From Cryptomeria japonica (lineage: Eukaryota > Streptophyta > Pinopsida > Cupressales > Cupressaceae): a DNA stretch of 64,000 bases. Below are positions 34,715 to 45,956 of the stretch, in pieces. The notes below the pieces were generated by a model. The model was not told where the DNA came from. It made no database searches and saw nothing but the letters and a program-made list of their open reading frames with translations. The stretch lies in NCBI RefSeq assembly GCF_030272615.1, contig NC_081413.1, forward strand, positions 447,122,538-447,186,537, given 5' to 3'. Within the stretch, counting starts at the first letter, position 1. Each line of letters begins with the position of its first letter. The position numbers and the translations under genes were made by a program.

Positions 34715-35522
34715 TGTTGGCATATGGACACTCCAATGAGACATTGTGTGTGATTGAAAGTTTTGTCATTGATGGCAACCTTGCAATCCTATGGCACCGA
34801 CAAGACATCATACCAGCAAAACATTACACAAGCAAGACAGTGCACCGACATCAACAAGATCACTCTACATCAGCACCGACACCGGCACAGAAGAAAAGAT
34901 GTATACTGACATAGAGGCCGATAGGATTTTTGATATGTAATATTTTAATTATTATTGTAATCCAACTTGGCAAATTGTAAAATGACTCTTGTATATAAAA
35001 GAGATCATTGTAGACATTTGTAAGTGTAAGCAAGCGAGCATAAAGAAAATTATTAGGTAGACCTAATGTGCGAATTATAGGTCAAGGGTATATGTAAAGA
35101 ATAGAGTTAGAACTGGTACTGAATCTAGAATTGGAGATGCTATTGTAAAGTAGTACAAGTCTTTGGATTAGTATAATCCTCATTGTAAGTCAGTGTGACT
35201 CCTCATTGAGCAGTGAGCTCTAGGCAGTTGGCCCTCCTACATGTGTAGGCCCCTATTGTAAGTAATATTCTCTTATTGGCCAGTAAGTGAATATTGTGGG
35301 TCACAAATTCCACTGAGGTTTTTCCCACACCAGGTTTCCTCATTAAATATCTTGTGTTATGGTGTTCTTTTCATGTGGATGTTTCTGATTTTGTTTATTA
35401 CATTAATTCTTGCATACCGGTATACTACTATTTTGTGTTCTGCATGTTTTAATTTAAGAAATACTATTCACTGATTAGATACTGATTCACCCCCCCTCTC
35501 AGTATCTGTGGGAACCCTAACA
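34715..35522 (+). repeat. Element G 5' LTR
   Basis: It starts tgttggcatatgg and ends gggaaccctaaca. A TATA box (tatataaaag, about 34992-35001) is well placed for the element promoter. Near the 3' end is ctgattcacccccc, the C-tract signature shared in opposite orientation by the LTRs of F and H. Confidence 0.95.
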
Positions 35523-35524
35523 AT

Positions 35525-35536
35525 TGGTATCAGAGC
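35525..35536 (+). other. Element G primer-binding site (initiator Met tRNA type)
   Basis: TGGTATCAGAGC lies two bases after the LTR. This is the standard plant copia site complementary to the 3' end of initiator tRNA-Met. Confidence 0.9.
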
Positions 35537-35593
35537 TTGGTCCTCTATTTTCAGAACCCTAACAGCTTAAGGAAGATCTTGACACTGGTAAAG

Positions 35594-36750
35594 ATGGAAA
35601 ATCTGATGAAGCAACTTGAAGGAGCTCATACTAACTATGATGCAGAGAAGTTGAAAAATGTCAAATTAGAAGATGATTTAAGAGCAACTCAAGATATCAT
35701 TCAGGCACTTCAAGAAAATCTTACTATTACAAGAAATAAGAGAAGAGAACTTTGTGAAAAATTGCAAAATGAGAATGAGGAAAAGGAATCACTTAATGAT
35801 ATAATAAGCAAGCTAAAACAAGAGATCATGACAACAAAAAATGAAATGAAGGATATGACTATGAGATTTTGCAAAGAGATTGAGGACAGAAAGAAGAATG
35901 AAGAAGAATTGACCAGAAGACTAAGTGATGTAGCAAATGAGAACATAAGACTTAGCTATGAAAATGACATGTTGAAGACAGATTTGATGCATACTCCGAA
36001 TGACTTAAATGAACTAATGAGACAAAAATAAATCTTGGAAAGGGAATTGGAAACTGCAAATCAACATAAAGAAAAATTCAAGAAAAGCTCAGAAGAACTT
36101 GGTACCTTATTGAAGAATCAAAAACACACAGGTGACACTTCTGGAATTGGCTTTGAAGTTTGAGAAAGCTCCGGTACTGCAAATACTCAAGATCACAACA
36201 AACCGGTAAGACCACCTAATACTTATAAATTCAATGGAAAATGCTTTAACTATAATAAATATGGTCATAGGGCAAATGAATGTAGATCTAGGAATTATCA
36301 AAATATCAATCCACCCACTGGTCAATGTTCTAAATGCAACAAAGTTGGTCATAACTCTGAAAACTGCAAAATGAATGTGAGATGTTATGTTTGTGGAAGA
36401 TCTGGACATCTATCTAATCAATGTAGAACACAAACCAGCATAGGTTATGGGAAAGCTATTCAGAAAAATAATGTAACTTGTTATACATGTAACAAGATTG
36501 GGCATATTGCTAAATTTTGTAGAAGTAAAGGTACACCGGTAGACGACAAAAGTGCTATCTTGAAAGGTAAAGAAAAAGTTGAAGAGGTTAAGCAAGAATT
36601 CTCAAAGCAATGGATTAGAAAAGTTGATCTAAATATTGGGAATACTCCTCCACAGGTAGAACCAACAAATGCTCCACTGGTAGGACAGAGTGATGCTTCA
36701 CCGGCAGGATAGAGCAATGCTCCACTGGCAGGAAGTTTTTCATCTAATTG
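35594..36750 (+). pseudogene. Element G ORF1: coiled coil plus zinc knuckles (gag-like)
   Basis: The frame starts at ATG 35594 (MENLMKQLEG). The first ~200 residues are almost all heptad-like charged helix, predicted coiled coil. Four knuckles follow at about 36240-36525: CFNYNKYGHRANEC (second cysteine lost), CSKCNKVGHNSENC, CYVCGRSGHLSNQC and CYTCNKIGHIAKFC. A tail has repeats of the type PLVGQSDASPAG. In-frame stops are at 36029 (TAA), 36161 (TGA) and 36710 (TAG). A classical gag capsid domain is not visible. It would bind element RNA and perhaps assemble particles. Confidence 0.75.
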
Positions 36751-36904
36751 AAGAAAATTTCATTGAGGGTTTGGCAATCTAATGACACATGTGCTATTAT
36801 TCCCTCGGTTAGAGATAAGAAGTTGAAAATCACTTATTACCGGCAAACAAAGTTAAGTGAATACTTAATCGACATGCAATTAATGTGGTAGATAGTGAAA
36901 AAGA

Positions 36905-36915
36905 CTATAAAATAA
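36905..36915 (+). promoter_or_regulatory. Candidate internal TATA box upstream of ORF2
   Basis: The stretch ctataaaataagg lies about 140 bp before the ORF2 ATG, which has a favourable context (atcATGGC). No coding potential is seen between ORF1 and ORF2 (36751-37051). This fits a separate promoter and 5' leader for ORF2, but it is a sequence match only. Confidence 0.45.
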
Positions 36916-37051
36916 GGTTTTGGCTCCATTTCATTTCACCATGATTTCAAAACTTCAGAGAGCGCGAAGATTTTTGAGCTAAGGCATTTCGAGCAAGAAG
37001 CAAGTACACTCCAAGCAATCATCCATCCAAGATAGAAAAAAGTATTTTATC

Positions 37052-40000
37052 ATGGCATCCACCTCTGCAATTGAATACATAGCAAACCCTAATGTTGTGG
37101 AAGTAATTAAAAGACCTAGGCCTATATTCCAGTTGGTCTCGAAAATAGCAAAGAAGGATGATACCTTAGGTGCATTTTCTCAAATCCCTAGAGGTGTTGT
37201 ATATGCTAAAGACCATAGAATGTATATTCACTATAATATTGAAGAGTTAGGAGATGAGGAAATCAAAACCATGTACAAAACCAAGATATGTGATGATATC
37301 GGCAATGTTAAAGCTGAACACAAAATCATTGAAACCCTAGGATTCACAGAAATCCTTAGCATTCCTGAATTTCCTAAGGATGTGATTAGGATAGTGTTAA
37401 GCAGAGTTCATGGAGAATTTTTTTGGTTAGATGCAATTCATAAGATCACCAAGCAAGCAGTAAAGGTTGTCACAAGGTTACCGGCCACCGGTAAAAGACT
37501 AGACAAGAACAAGAAAGTTTCAAATGATTTAGTCATAGACCTAATAGGTGCAACATTTGATAAAAGATCTCTAAGGGTTAACGATGTAAAGGATACAAAT
37601 GTGAGATTCTTAAGTATGATATTAGGTTACAAAGCCACTCATGCCAATAGACTTAACTCAGTTTCAAGTTTATTCATTGAGAGTGCTTATGATATGATAA
37701 CAGACAATGCAAAAATTGACATCTATAAATGGTTAAAGGATGAACTGATAGACAACCTTGGAAAGATAAAGAAGGATAAGAAAGGAACTTTCAGATTTGG
37801 AAATCTGTTAGTATGTCTAATGCTTCATATAACAAAACAAGTTCCCGGTATAGGATATAAAGAACTTGGATATGACATACCAATAGGAAAGCAACTAACA
37901 GAACTATTCAATACCATGGGAGAGAACAAAGAAAACAACATTCATGAATTTTTCCAAGCACTAAAGACAAAAATGAAGAAAAGGACAAGGTTATCTCAAA
38001 AAATTGTAGATAAATACAAAGATGATATATGCTTTGTTATTAAAAAGGATGAAATATGGATGGAAGCAGTCATCCCAAGGACAATCTGGGTAACAAAAAT
38101 GGGCTATGAGATAGATGACCACATAGTTGAAACTTATGCCAAAGCACTTCTAGAAGTCCCCAATGAACCTAAGGAGGAAGTATTTGTAATGCTAAAAGAA
38201 TATAAAAACAAATACAGTCTAAGAAAAGAGTGAAGAAGGTAGAGGAATTTGTGAGAAAAGGATCCAGACAAGCAAAAGCCATTAAGGAAGATGTATTAAA
38301 GAAGACCGGCATAACTGAAGATGAGTTGGCAGCCCCTCAACCTGAAGCTCATCTATCACCGGTAGGAACTTCTTCGGAAGGAGACATGCCAACAACCTTT
38401 AAAAGAGTTGTTAGGAAAAGAGATCCCTCACCGGTAACCACTCCTTCACCTAGAAGGACAAGGCAGAAGCAACAAGCTGTGAGATCTCTGGTCAGAAAGG
38501 TCACACCTAAAAAGAAGCTGACTCCTAAGAAAAAGAAAAAGACAAAAATTGACTTGGCACCTCTAGACATTTTGTTAAATGAGATCACAGAGGAAGGAAA
38601 ACTGAAAAACATAGGGAAAATTTATGACACCCTATTGGCTGATGAGAAAGGGCAAGTTAAGGAGAGTGTAATATTACACATGGACATGTTCAAAAAGTTT
38701 TTGATGAAAGTTATAAATGAAATTCTTGATGATTTATACAAAAGACTTGAGGCTAGAAGGCAAGGAGTAATTGAATTAGACAAGAAAATAAAAATAGAAA
38801 AACTACTTGCTGTATATCTAGTAAACTCCCCAAAGGAAATTGATGATCTGATAGCTCAGGCTAACCAGACAGTTTTTTCCATTGCACACCGACATATTTC
38901 ACTAATGGCAGGTAGAGTTATAGAAGTTTCAGAGGAAACAGAAGATGGTTGGGACATATTTTTGGTTGAAAAAGAGAAACAAGAAGAATACAGGAATCCC
39001 AAGCCTATTAAGGTATATCAGAAAGATAAGGACAAAGGGAAAGGCAAAATTGGTGGATCTCCAAGCATAAAGGTTAAAGATAACCTACCTCCACCTATAA
39101 AAATTAGAACCCCTGAAAACCAACTAGCAGCTGAAAGCATGGATGTAGAGGATAGCAATCCAAATCCTGAAGTCCTATCCATTGTAAATGTTGATACCCA
39201 AAAGATCAACATAACAGTTGATAAAGATACAAGTGAAAAATCAGATATGGCTAAAGAGAATTTGGTAACAGGAGATATAGAGCAACCAACAGAGGATATA
39301 GGGAAAAAGATGGAATCTGAGGCACAAATAGAGAAACCGATAGAGCTAAAGGCCCCGAAATAGATGCCACCAATAAGCAATGAAGCAGGAAAACCAGTGC
39401 TAAAGGAAATGCAGACACAAACTGACCTGCCAGAGGTCAACACAAGCATGGCCACTTCCACCGGTACTCAATTTGTTGGGTCATCATCAAAGTCAACAAA
39501 TGTGACTGAGGTATTACTTGAATCCATAGTTCACAAGCATACAAAGCAATAGATGATTCAATACCAATTTTGAAGATAATTGCTCCTGATTGTAATATAG
39601 ATAATAAAGATTCTTTAGGACAGTTGGAAACATTATGTAAATACATTTCTAGAAATATTGAGAAAATAAAGGAAGAATCTGTAAAGGACATGGTAGAAAA
39701 GGAGAAATAGAAATTCTTTGAATAAGAAATAAAGAAGTGTAATAGAGACTTTGACACACTTCTACCAGAACTGTGTAGTTTGTTAAAAGAGTATAAAAAC
39801 CTATATAAAGACACATGCAAAATAAACTTCCTGACTGTAGATATTGACAAGAAAATAAGCAAGACACAGGAAGAGATAAACAAGCTTGCAGACAATTTTG
39901 TCAACTCACCGGACTCACTATCTGTTTTTGAAGATAAGTTAGCAAATTTTGAGAAAGAATTGCTTAAATAGGAAAGAGAGAAAGAGACAATAATAAACAA

Positions 40001-40237
40001 GGCAAAACACTTGAGATCTAAATTGAGTCCAAGATTGGACTATCTAGCATCTCTGTGGAAGGCAATCTCAAAGGCATTAGCACAGGGAAGTAAAACACCG
40101 GCAAAACAATTGTAGCATCTCACTGGTACTGTGAAGAGGATTGAAACATCAATAAAAGATAGAAAAAAGTTTATGGACAATATAAACTTAATTTTGGGCG
40201 ATCTTTTTCAGATAATAACTACCCAACTACAAGGTTG
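37052..40237 (+). pseudogene. Element G ORF2: large accessory protein, plant transposon protein type
   Basis: ATG 37052 opens 393 codons without a stop (MASTSAIEYIANPNVVEV). A one-base frameshift near 38210-38230 leads to a second open stretch to TAG 39361, then in frame to about 39540. A further shift continues to about 40237, about 1,060 codons in all. The N-terminal 330 residues look globular (GEFFWLDAIHKITKQAVKVV, then TRLPATGKR). They resemble by eye the plant transposon protein domain and the accessory ORFs of A and J. The middle is basic then acidic (TPKKKLTPKKKKK at about 38520). The C-terminus is coiled-coil-like. No enzyme motif or membrane segment is seen. Confidence 0.7.
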
Positions 40238-40440
40238 AGGATATGGACAGGTATAACTACAAACTCTACTAACATCTTGACAGCCTTTGTCATTGATGCC
40301 AAAGGGGGAGTAGTAGGATGAGAAAGTTCAAAGACAAGAATCATATGCTCAGGGGGAGCCCTTCATATTTTTGGTAAATTTTTTTTGGCCTACACATTTT
40401 GGACACTTTTTGAAATTTCTCATGAGTGTTGCCATCAATG

Positions 40441-40454
40441 CCAAAGGGGGAGAT
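40441..40454 (+). other. Element G polypurine tract
   Basis: ccaaagggggagat runs directly into the TG of the 3' LTR. A second near-copy (gccaaagggggagtag) lies at about 40298-40313, some 140 bp upstream. Confidence 0.85.
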
Positions 40455-41263
40455 TGTTGGCACATGGACACTCCAATGAGACATTGTGTGTGATTGAAGG
40501 TTTTGTCATTGATGGCAACCTTGCAATCCTATGGCACTGGCAAGACATCATACTAGCAAAACATTACACAAGCAAGATAGTGCACCAACATCAACAAGAT
40601 CACTCTACACCGGCACCGACATTGGCACAAAAGAAAAGATGTATACTGGCACAGAGGCTGACAGGATTTTTGATATGTAATATTTTGATTATTATTGTAA
40701 GCTGACTTGGCAAATTGTAAAATGACTCTTGTATATAAAAGAGATCATTGTAGACATTTGTAAGTGTAAGGAAGCGAGTATAAAGAAAATTATTAGGTAG
40801 ACCTAATGTGCGAATTATAGGTCAAGGGTATATGTAAAGAATAGAGTTAGAACCGGTACTAAATCTAGCATTAGAGATGCTATTGTAAAGCAGTACAAGT
40901 CTTTGGATTAGTATAATCCTCATTGTAAGTCAGTGTGACTCCTCATTGAGCAGTGAGCTCTAGGCAGTTGGCCTTCTTGCATGTGTAGGCCCCTATTGTA
41001 AGTAGTATTCTCTTATTGGCCAGTAAGTGAATATTGTGGGTCACAAATCCCACCGAGGTTTTTCCCACACCAGGTTTCTTCATTAAACATCTTGTGTTAT
41101 GGTTTTCTTTTCATGTGGATGTTTCTGATTTTGTTTATTACATTAATTCTTGCATACCGGTATACTACTATTTTGTATTCTGCATGTTTTAATTTAAGAA
41201 ATACTATTCACCAGTTAGATACTGATTCACTCCCCCCTCTTAGTATCTGTGGGAACCCTAGCA
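40455..41263 (+). repeat. Element G 3' LTR
   Basis: It runs tgttggcacatgg...gggaaccctagca, aligned end to end with 34715-35522. The first ~270 bp are clearly more diverged (about 7 %) than the rest (about 3 %) by my count. The TATA box is at 40732-40741. Confidence 0.95.
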
Positions 41264-41900
41264 GAATATTCTTTTAACAATAGTAACATGACTCTCCTTT
41301 GGATCAACTCGATATCTAGCTATCATACACACAACATGCATAATGCCAGGCATAGTTTGAGTGAGATATAATAGTCCACCAGCCATAGATCTATATAAAC
41401 TTTGATTAGCTTTAGGAGATTCATCAATTTTAGACAATTTACAACCAATCACCATAGGAGTTCCAATTGGTTTGGAATCATCTAATCCAAACTTCTTCAA
41501 CAATTCCTTCACATACTTAGTTAGAGATATAAAGATACATTTTCCTATTTGTGCAATCTGCAAACCTAAGAAAAATTTCATCTCACCAATCATAGACATC
41601 TCAAATTCTTTTTGCATATCATCAACAAATTTAATGCTCATATCATCATCACCACCAAAAATAATATCATCAACAAAGACTTCAACAATCAAAATGTTAT
41701 CAGTTTCAATTTTAAAGTATAGATTACTATCAACAGCACCTTTGACAAATCCCAATTTTAGGAAGTATTTATCCAATCTAGCATATCAGGCTCTAGGGGC
41801 TTGTTTCAATCCATAAAGTGTTTTCTTCAATTTGCATACCATGTCTCCATCATTTGATAATGAAAATCCATTAGGATGTTCAATATAAACTTCTTCTTCT
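41264..41900 (-). pseudogene. Element F reverse transcriptase fragment
   Basis: The sequence reads from VYIEHPNGFSLSNDGDMVCK through the APRA-stop-YARLDKY box (TGG to TGA near 41787). It then reaches the catalytic EVFVDDIIFGG, GEMKFFLGLQIAQ and GGLLYLTQTMPGI. Two aspartates of the VDD box are intact. It ends at the G insertion point within VKRIF. Most of this stretch is open, so F is less decayed than A or B. Confidence 0.85.
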
Positions 41901-42791
41901 TGTAATACCCTAAAAATGGTCATCTAAACCATGGGCCCCTAATCTCAACAACATCACCAAGGTCTTAACCAAAGGCAATTAAATAAATCTTGAACACCTA
42001 ATTAATTAATTCCTAAATCATCAATGTCACATGGAAAATTAATCTTTTCAATTGAATAAATCATCAAATCTCTTTAATCAGTTATCCTATTTATTTAATT
42101 AAATGTCATAGCATATTTAATTAATAAATTAATTTACCATTTAAACAAAAAAAAGGAATTATTTTGAAAAAGAAATTTCAAAAAAGGAGCCAAATTGAAT
42201 AAAAGGGAATAAATCAAAGAAAGCTTGCTTTAAAAAAAGGAAAATGGAATAAATCAGTTTTTCTGATTTTATCTCAATTTTAGCTCAATCTTATATCCTT
42301 CAATTCTGAAGAAAGCAACCAATCACATCAAATCACCTGGATTGTGCTACTTCTAGGAGAATCTTGACCGCTCATCAACAATCAATCTTGATTGTCACTT
42401 TCTCTCTGGATTTTCTATAAATTCAGGCTCTCATCTCTTAATAAAGAAAGAGGCTAGAGATTTTATTGTTATCATGCTATTTTTTCTCTAGAGTCATTAA
42501 GAATATTGCATGTTAGCTTATTGCATATTAGCTTAATCAGATAACTTGATCTTATAGTTTGCATCCATCTAGCTTAATTTGTTTAATCTTTCATTCATAT
42601 AGATTAAATCCTATGTCTTGGTGTAGTCTAGTCAATGGTATTGCTTAGAGAAATCTGAGAGAAAATCTATACTCACATATTTTAGGAGGCAATAGGTTGA
42701 CTTGTTATGGTTTTATATTCATTGATTTTGATCAACTAACCATGCATGCAATGATTTATTAAGTGTTTGTGGTTCAGATTCCAAATTTCAC
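41901..42791 (+). repeat. Element E 5' LTR
   Basis: The start tgtaataccctaaaa is fixed by the break in F's RT. The end lies near cagattccaaatttcaca, about 10 bases before the primer site. Its AT-rich interior shares short blocks with the LTRs of C (taattaa runs, ccaatcacatcaaatcacc). The 3' end could be off by a few bases. Confidence 0.7.
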
Positions 42792-42800
42792 ACAACTTTT

Positions 42801-42818
42801 TGGCACCCACCGTGGGGC
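42801..42818 (+). other. Element E primer-binding site
   Basis: TGGCACCCACCGTGGGGC closely resembles the TGGCGCCCACCGTGGGGC type of site known from plant gypsy elements (from memory). Confidence 0.65.
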
Positions 42819-44670
42819 AGGAAACTCAATTTTTTGGCCTTGCAGATCATCAAATTCTCATCTTTCGGATTTTGCTCGTACATTCTCTACAAAAAAAACT
42901 AGTACGACATTATATTCATTACAGTATGATATTCTATCTTCTGTCATATGGGTAGGTGAGAATTCTCATACGGTCACGTGAGAAAACTCGTATGAATTAT
43001 TGTTTTATGGTATAAAAAATAAAGAGGTATTTTATGGGCTTGCTGACATGAATTTGCTTATGCTAATGCTAACCTTGATCTATTTTCTATCTATCTAAGT
43101 GATTTTCACAGTCTGACAAGTTTTTGCGAATTGTTTGTCGAAGAATACGCATGTATCACTAAAAAAAAATATGATTATTGATTCGTTATTTTTTTAGGTT
43201 GCCTAAGGAGATTCAAGCAAATAAAGAAATCTATTTTTCCTGTTTGAGAAAACTTTAAAAGGTAGAAGAGTATGCTCTTGTCTACACAAACAATCATAAA
43301 TCTAGACCGTTGAAGATTTTCTAGTTTGAGATTTGTGTTCCTTAACGGGCCTGTCATAGTGGGAAAAATTAATCACCTTGTGAGAATGACCCAAGTGAGT
43401 ACAACTAGACCTAAGAATTCTGACTCGCTATAATAAATAGGCCTCTTTGAGATTAAATTCTTAGAGGATGGATTTATTTGAGTTTTCTCTTTGAGATTTC
43501 TCATATTGGGCATTTTGTTGGGCCTCGTGGTCTCAATCACGCTTGCGTGACTACATCTTGCTTGGTACCTTGTTGGGTTATAGGCCTCAATCATGCTTGT
43601 GCAACTTCAAAGGGTAGCTTCGAACGGAAACCCTTACTAAGAACTCTAGGAGAAGCTACATGGTTCACCTCCAAAAGGGGGATAATATTTGTGCAAGAGA
43701 GATAGTAACTCTCCCAAGATACTTGCCATATCGTGCCCCAATTAGTGTTTGGAGTCAGGCAATACGACATTGAGAATCCATTTCATGAGACTTAGCAGCC
43801 GTATTCTGATTAGCTATTGGGTGTGTACCTAAGTTTGCAAGCAAAGGTTTTCTCTCTTAGCCAACTTCCTTAGGATTAGCGTGTTGTGGTTGAATTCATT
43901 TTACATCTTGTGTGTCTACTATGTCTCTATCCTTGAACTATCTAAGACTATCACTAAACAACCTAAAATTGAAACTGGAAAAAATTGAATAATCAACTGA
44001 AGCATCAAACTCAGTTGTCAAAACCTTGTTTTCTATCAAAACTCATTTCTTGTCTGATCCTCTTCCATATGAGTCAAAACCTCAATTATCAAGTTTGTTG
44101 TGTTGCTATCTGATAATTATCGTATGAGCCTCTGAGAATTGTCATACGAGCCTACAACTTTCACTGACTACTTTGAGCACTTATAACGACATCTCGTATG
44201 AGTAGCCTAGTTTGGCGTATGAGTAACCTAGTTTCTCATTTGGTTACCTATAGTTTGTTGTATGATCTTAGGCATTTTTTCATATGAAAATATATCTTCC
44301 TAATTCGAGAAACAATGTTTAAATGATTCTGATATCTTTTACAGACCTCTATCATACTTTCATGGTCAGTCCTGATACATCATAGGACAACATATACCTA
44401 GTCTTTTTCATCCTGAGCATAACATCTTGATAGTATGCCCTAACCATTGTGTTACATGATTTTGTCAATTATATCCTAGTTGGTTCAATCAATCATCCAT
44501 CAATCTGATCAAAGTGATCTACTTAGATCACATCTTATACAGGATAGATCATTCCTAAAACCATACTTGGTCTCAATCTCTTCATCCAATCATCACCTCA
44601 AACAAAAATCTAGCTTTGATTTGATCTTGACATTTGTATCACTTCTATCTCTCGGTCACATCAATTGTAA
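42819..44670 (+). other. Element E leader with iterated CTCGTATGAG-like motif
   Basis: This long leader has no supported ORF. The near-palindrome ctcgtatgag or ctcatacgag recurs near 42967, 42989, 44121, 44143, 44193 and 44215. The stretch 43330-43870 aligns with 54230-54740 in element C (shared gataatatttgtgcaag...agatagtaactc and tattgggtgtgtaccta), so the two leaders are homologous. Confidence 0.6.
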
Positions 44671-45419
44671 ATGCATGTTCAAACCGAGAGCTCTTATAAG
44701 AATTATGACGAAAGTAAGAAGCATTCTTTCTCATTGCAAACTAATCCATTCTTTCAAGAACAACTAATATCTGACAAACCTTCATCCTTAAGCCAACCAA
44801 TTTCCGATCAACCTTTACCTTCCAACATGTGTAGAGAAAGACAAGAAAGAGAGGCTTCTAAACACAGTGCTCACGATAATATTAGCACTCAAGAAACTAA
44901 TAGTGACACCTCATCTAGTGATTTTGAACCTTTCTAAGATACTATAGTTAAATGTCAAAAGGAAAAGGATTTCAAAAAAATGATGAAAATTATCATGGCC
45001 TAGAAAAAAGAAGAACATTTTCTAGAATTAGTTAAACAAGGAGGTAGACTTCTCATTTACTACAAAGTTGAAAATATTATCATTAAAGAAGAAGAGACAC
45101 CACTGTCATTGGTAACCAAAAAATTGCAAGCATTGCAAACTAAGATCAAAGAAATGAAAGGGAAAGATAAATCTTTTGTGCAATATTCCTTGGATACAAT
45201 GTACTCATTTCCATTCAACAAGAATCTTCTCATGCCTCCATTTCCTTCAAGAATGGAAATTCCTAAATTTGACAAATATGATGGTAAATCGGATCCACAA
45301 GACCATGTCTCAGAATTATGTTCTCTATGTATGGAATTTATGCATGAACAAATATATCTTATGCATCTCTTCCCAAGAAGTCTAGGAGGACAAGCTATGG
45401 AGTGGTTTTCAAAATTGCC
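44671..45419 (+). pseudogene. Element E gag, N-terminal part
   Basis: The frame starts near 44671 (MHVQTESSYKNYD) and is broken by TAA at 44936 and TAG at 45001. A charged, Ser/Gln-rich N-terminus leads to a clear retrotransposon gag capsid domain: FDKYDGKSDPQDHVSEL, then HLFPRSLGGQAMEWFSKLP. The domain is cut after LP by C. It forms the particle shell in an intact element. Confidence 0.8.
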
Positions 45420-45956
45420 TATAGACACCTAAAATTAATTAAATCAATATTTAATTAATTTAAGCTTACCAACATAATTAATTAATTTAATTGTGTTATC
45501 CTTGTTCTCCCCAGTATTAATTAAATCTAATTTAATTAATCCTGTCACTATTGTCCAATAATTAATTTATCAAATAAATTAATTATTTCCCTATTCTTCT
45601 AAAGTCCCTCCAATAATTATTTCCTCTAAACCCACACAGTTAATTAATCTGGATTAATTAACCTAGTCATGTGATTCCTACAAATCACCTTTTCCTAATC
45701 CCCACTCAGCCTAATTGATTCCTCTAGAATCCCTCATAATCCCACTTATCATTATTCTCTAATTTTAAATTTCCCTACTCATGTCACATCAATCTTGAAC
45801 CTCTCAAAGAAATTCAAATTTCTTTGAATCCCCCTATGCATCCTCATTTAGAAATTCAAATCCCTTTCCCCCCTTTTCCTAAGGAATTTTATATTCCTTT
45901 TTATTTCTCCAATGCATCCTTGATCCATGTCCACTATCTTGAATCAATCTTAGCCT
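45420..45956 (+). repeat. Element C 5' LTR, first part
   Basis: It begins tatagacacctaaaatt, matching 60888 onward. Both LTRs start TA where TG is usual. The stretch ends at the agcct duplication made by element H. Confidence 0.9.

Larger units (their letters stand above)
34715..41263 (+). mobile_element. Element G: pol-less LTR retrotransposon with gag-like ORF and large accessory ORF
   Basis: The LTRs are 808 and 809 bp, differ at about 5 % of sites by eye (mostly transitions) and are flanked by a perfect gaata TSD (34710-34714, 41264-41268). An iMet-type primer site and polypurine tract are present. The 4.9-kb interior holds a coiled-coil/zinc-knuckle ORF and a ~1,060-codon ORF, but no protease, RT, RNase H or integrase. 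LTR end, primer site and polypurine tract match the F/H copia lineage, which probably supplies the enzymes. Confidence 0.9.
32566..41900 (-). mobile_element. Element F: Ty1/copia, split by G and by E
   Basis: Parts are the 3' LTR (about 32566-33834), polypurine tract, RNase H (34171-34714) and RT (41264-41900). G sits between the RT and RNase H parts; removing it rejoins the frame across the gaata duplication. At 41900 the RT is cut again by the LTR of E, and the rest of F lies right of the window. The polypurine tract, C-tract near the LTR end and pol sequence place it close to H. Confidence 0.85.

Noticed and set aside
38220-38240. Overlapping stop/start (GTG) between the two large frames of G ORF2 as coupled translation.
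   Set aside because: GTG starts and coupling of this sort are bacterial. A one-base frameshift in a single eukaryotic ORF is simpler, since the second frame stays open upstream of the GTG.
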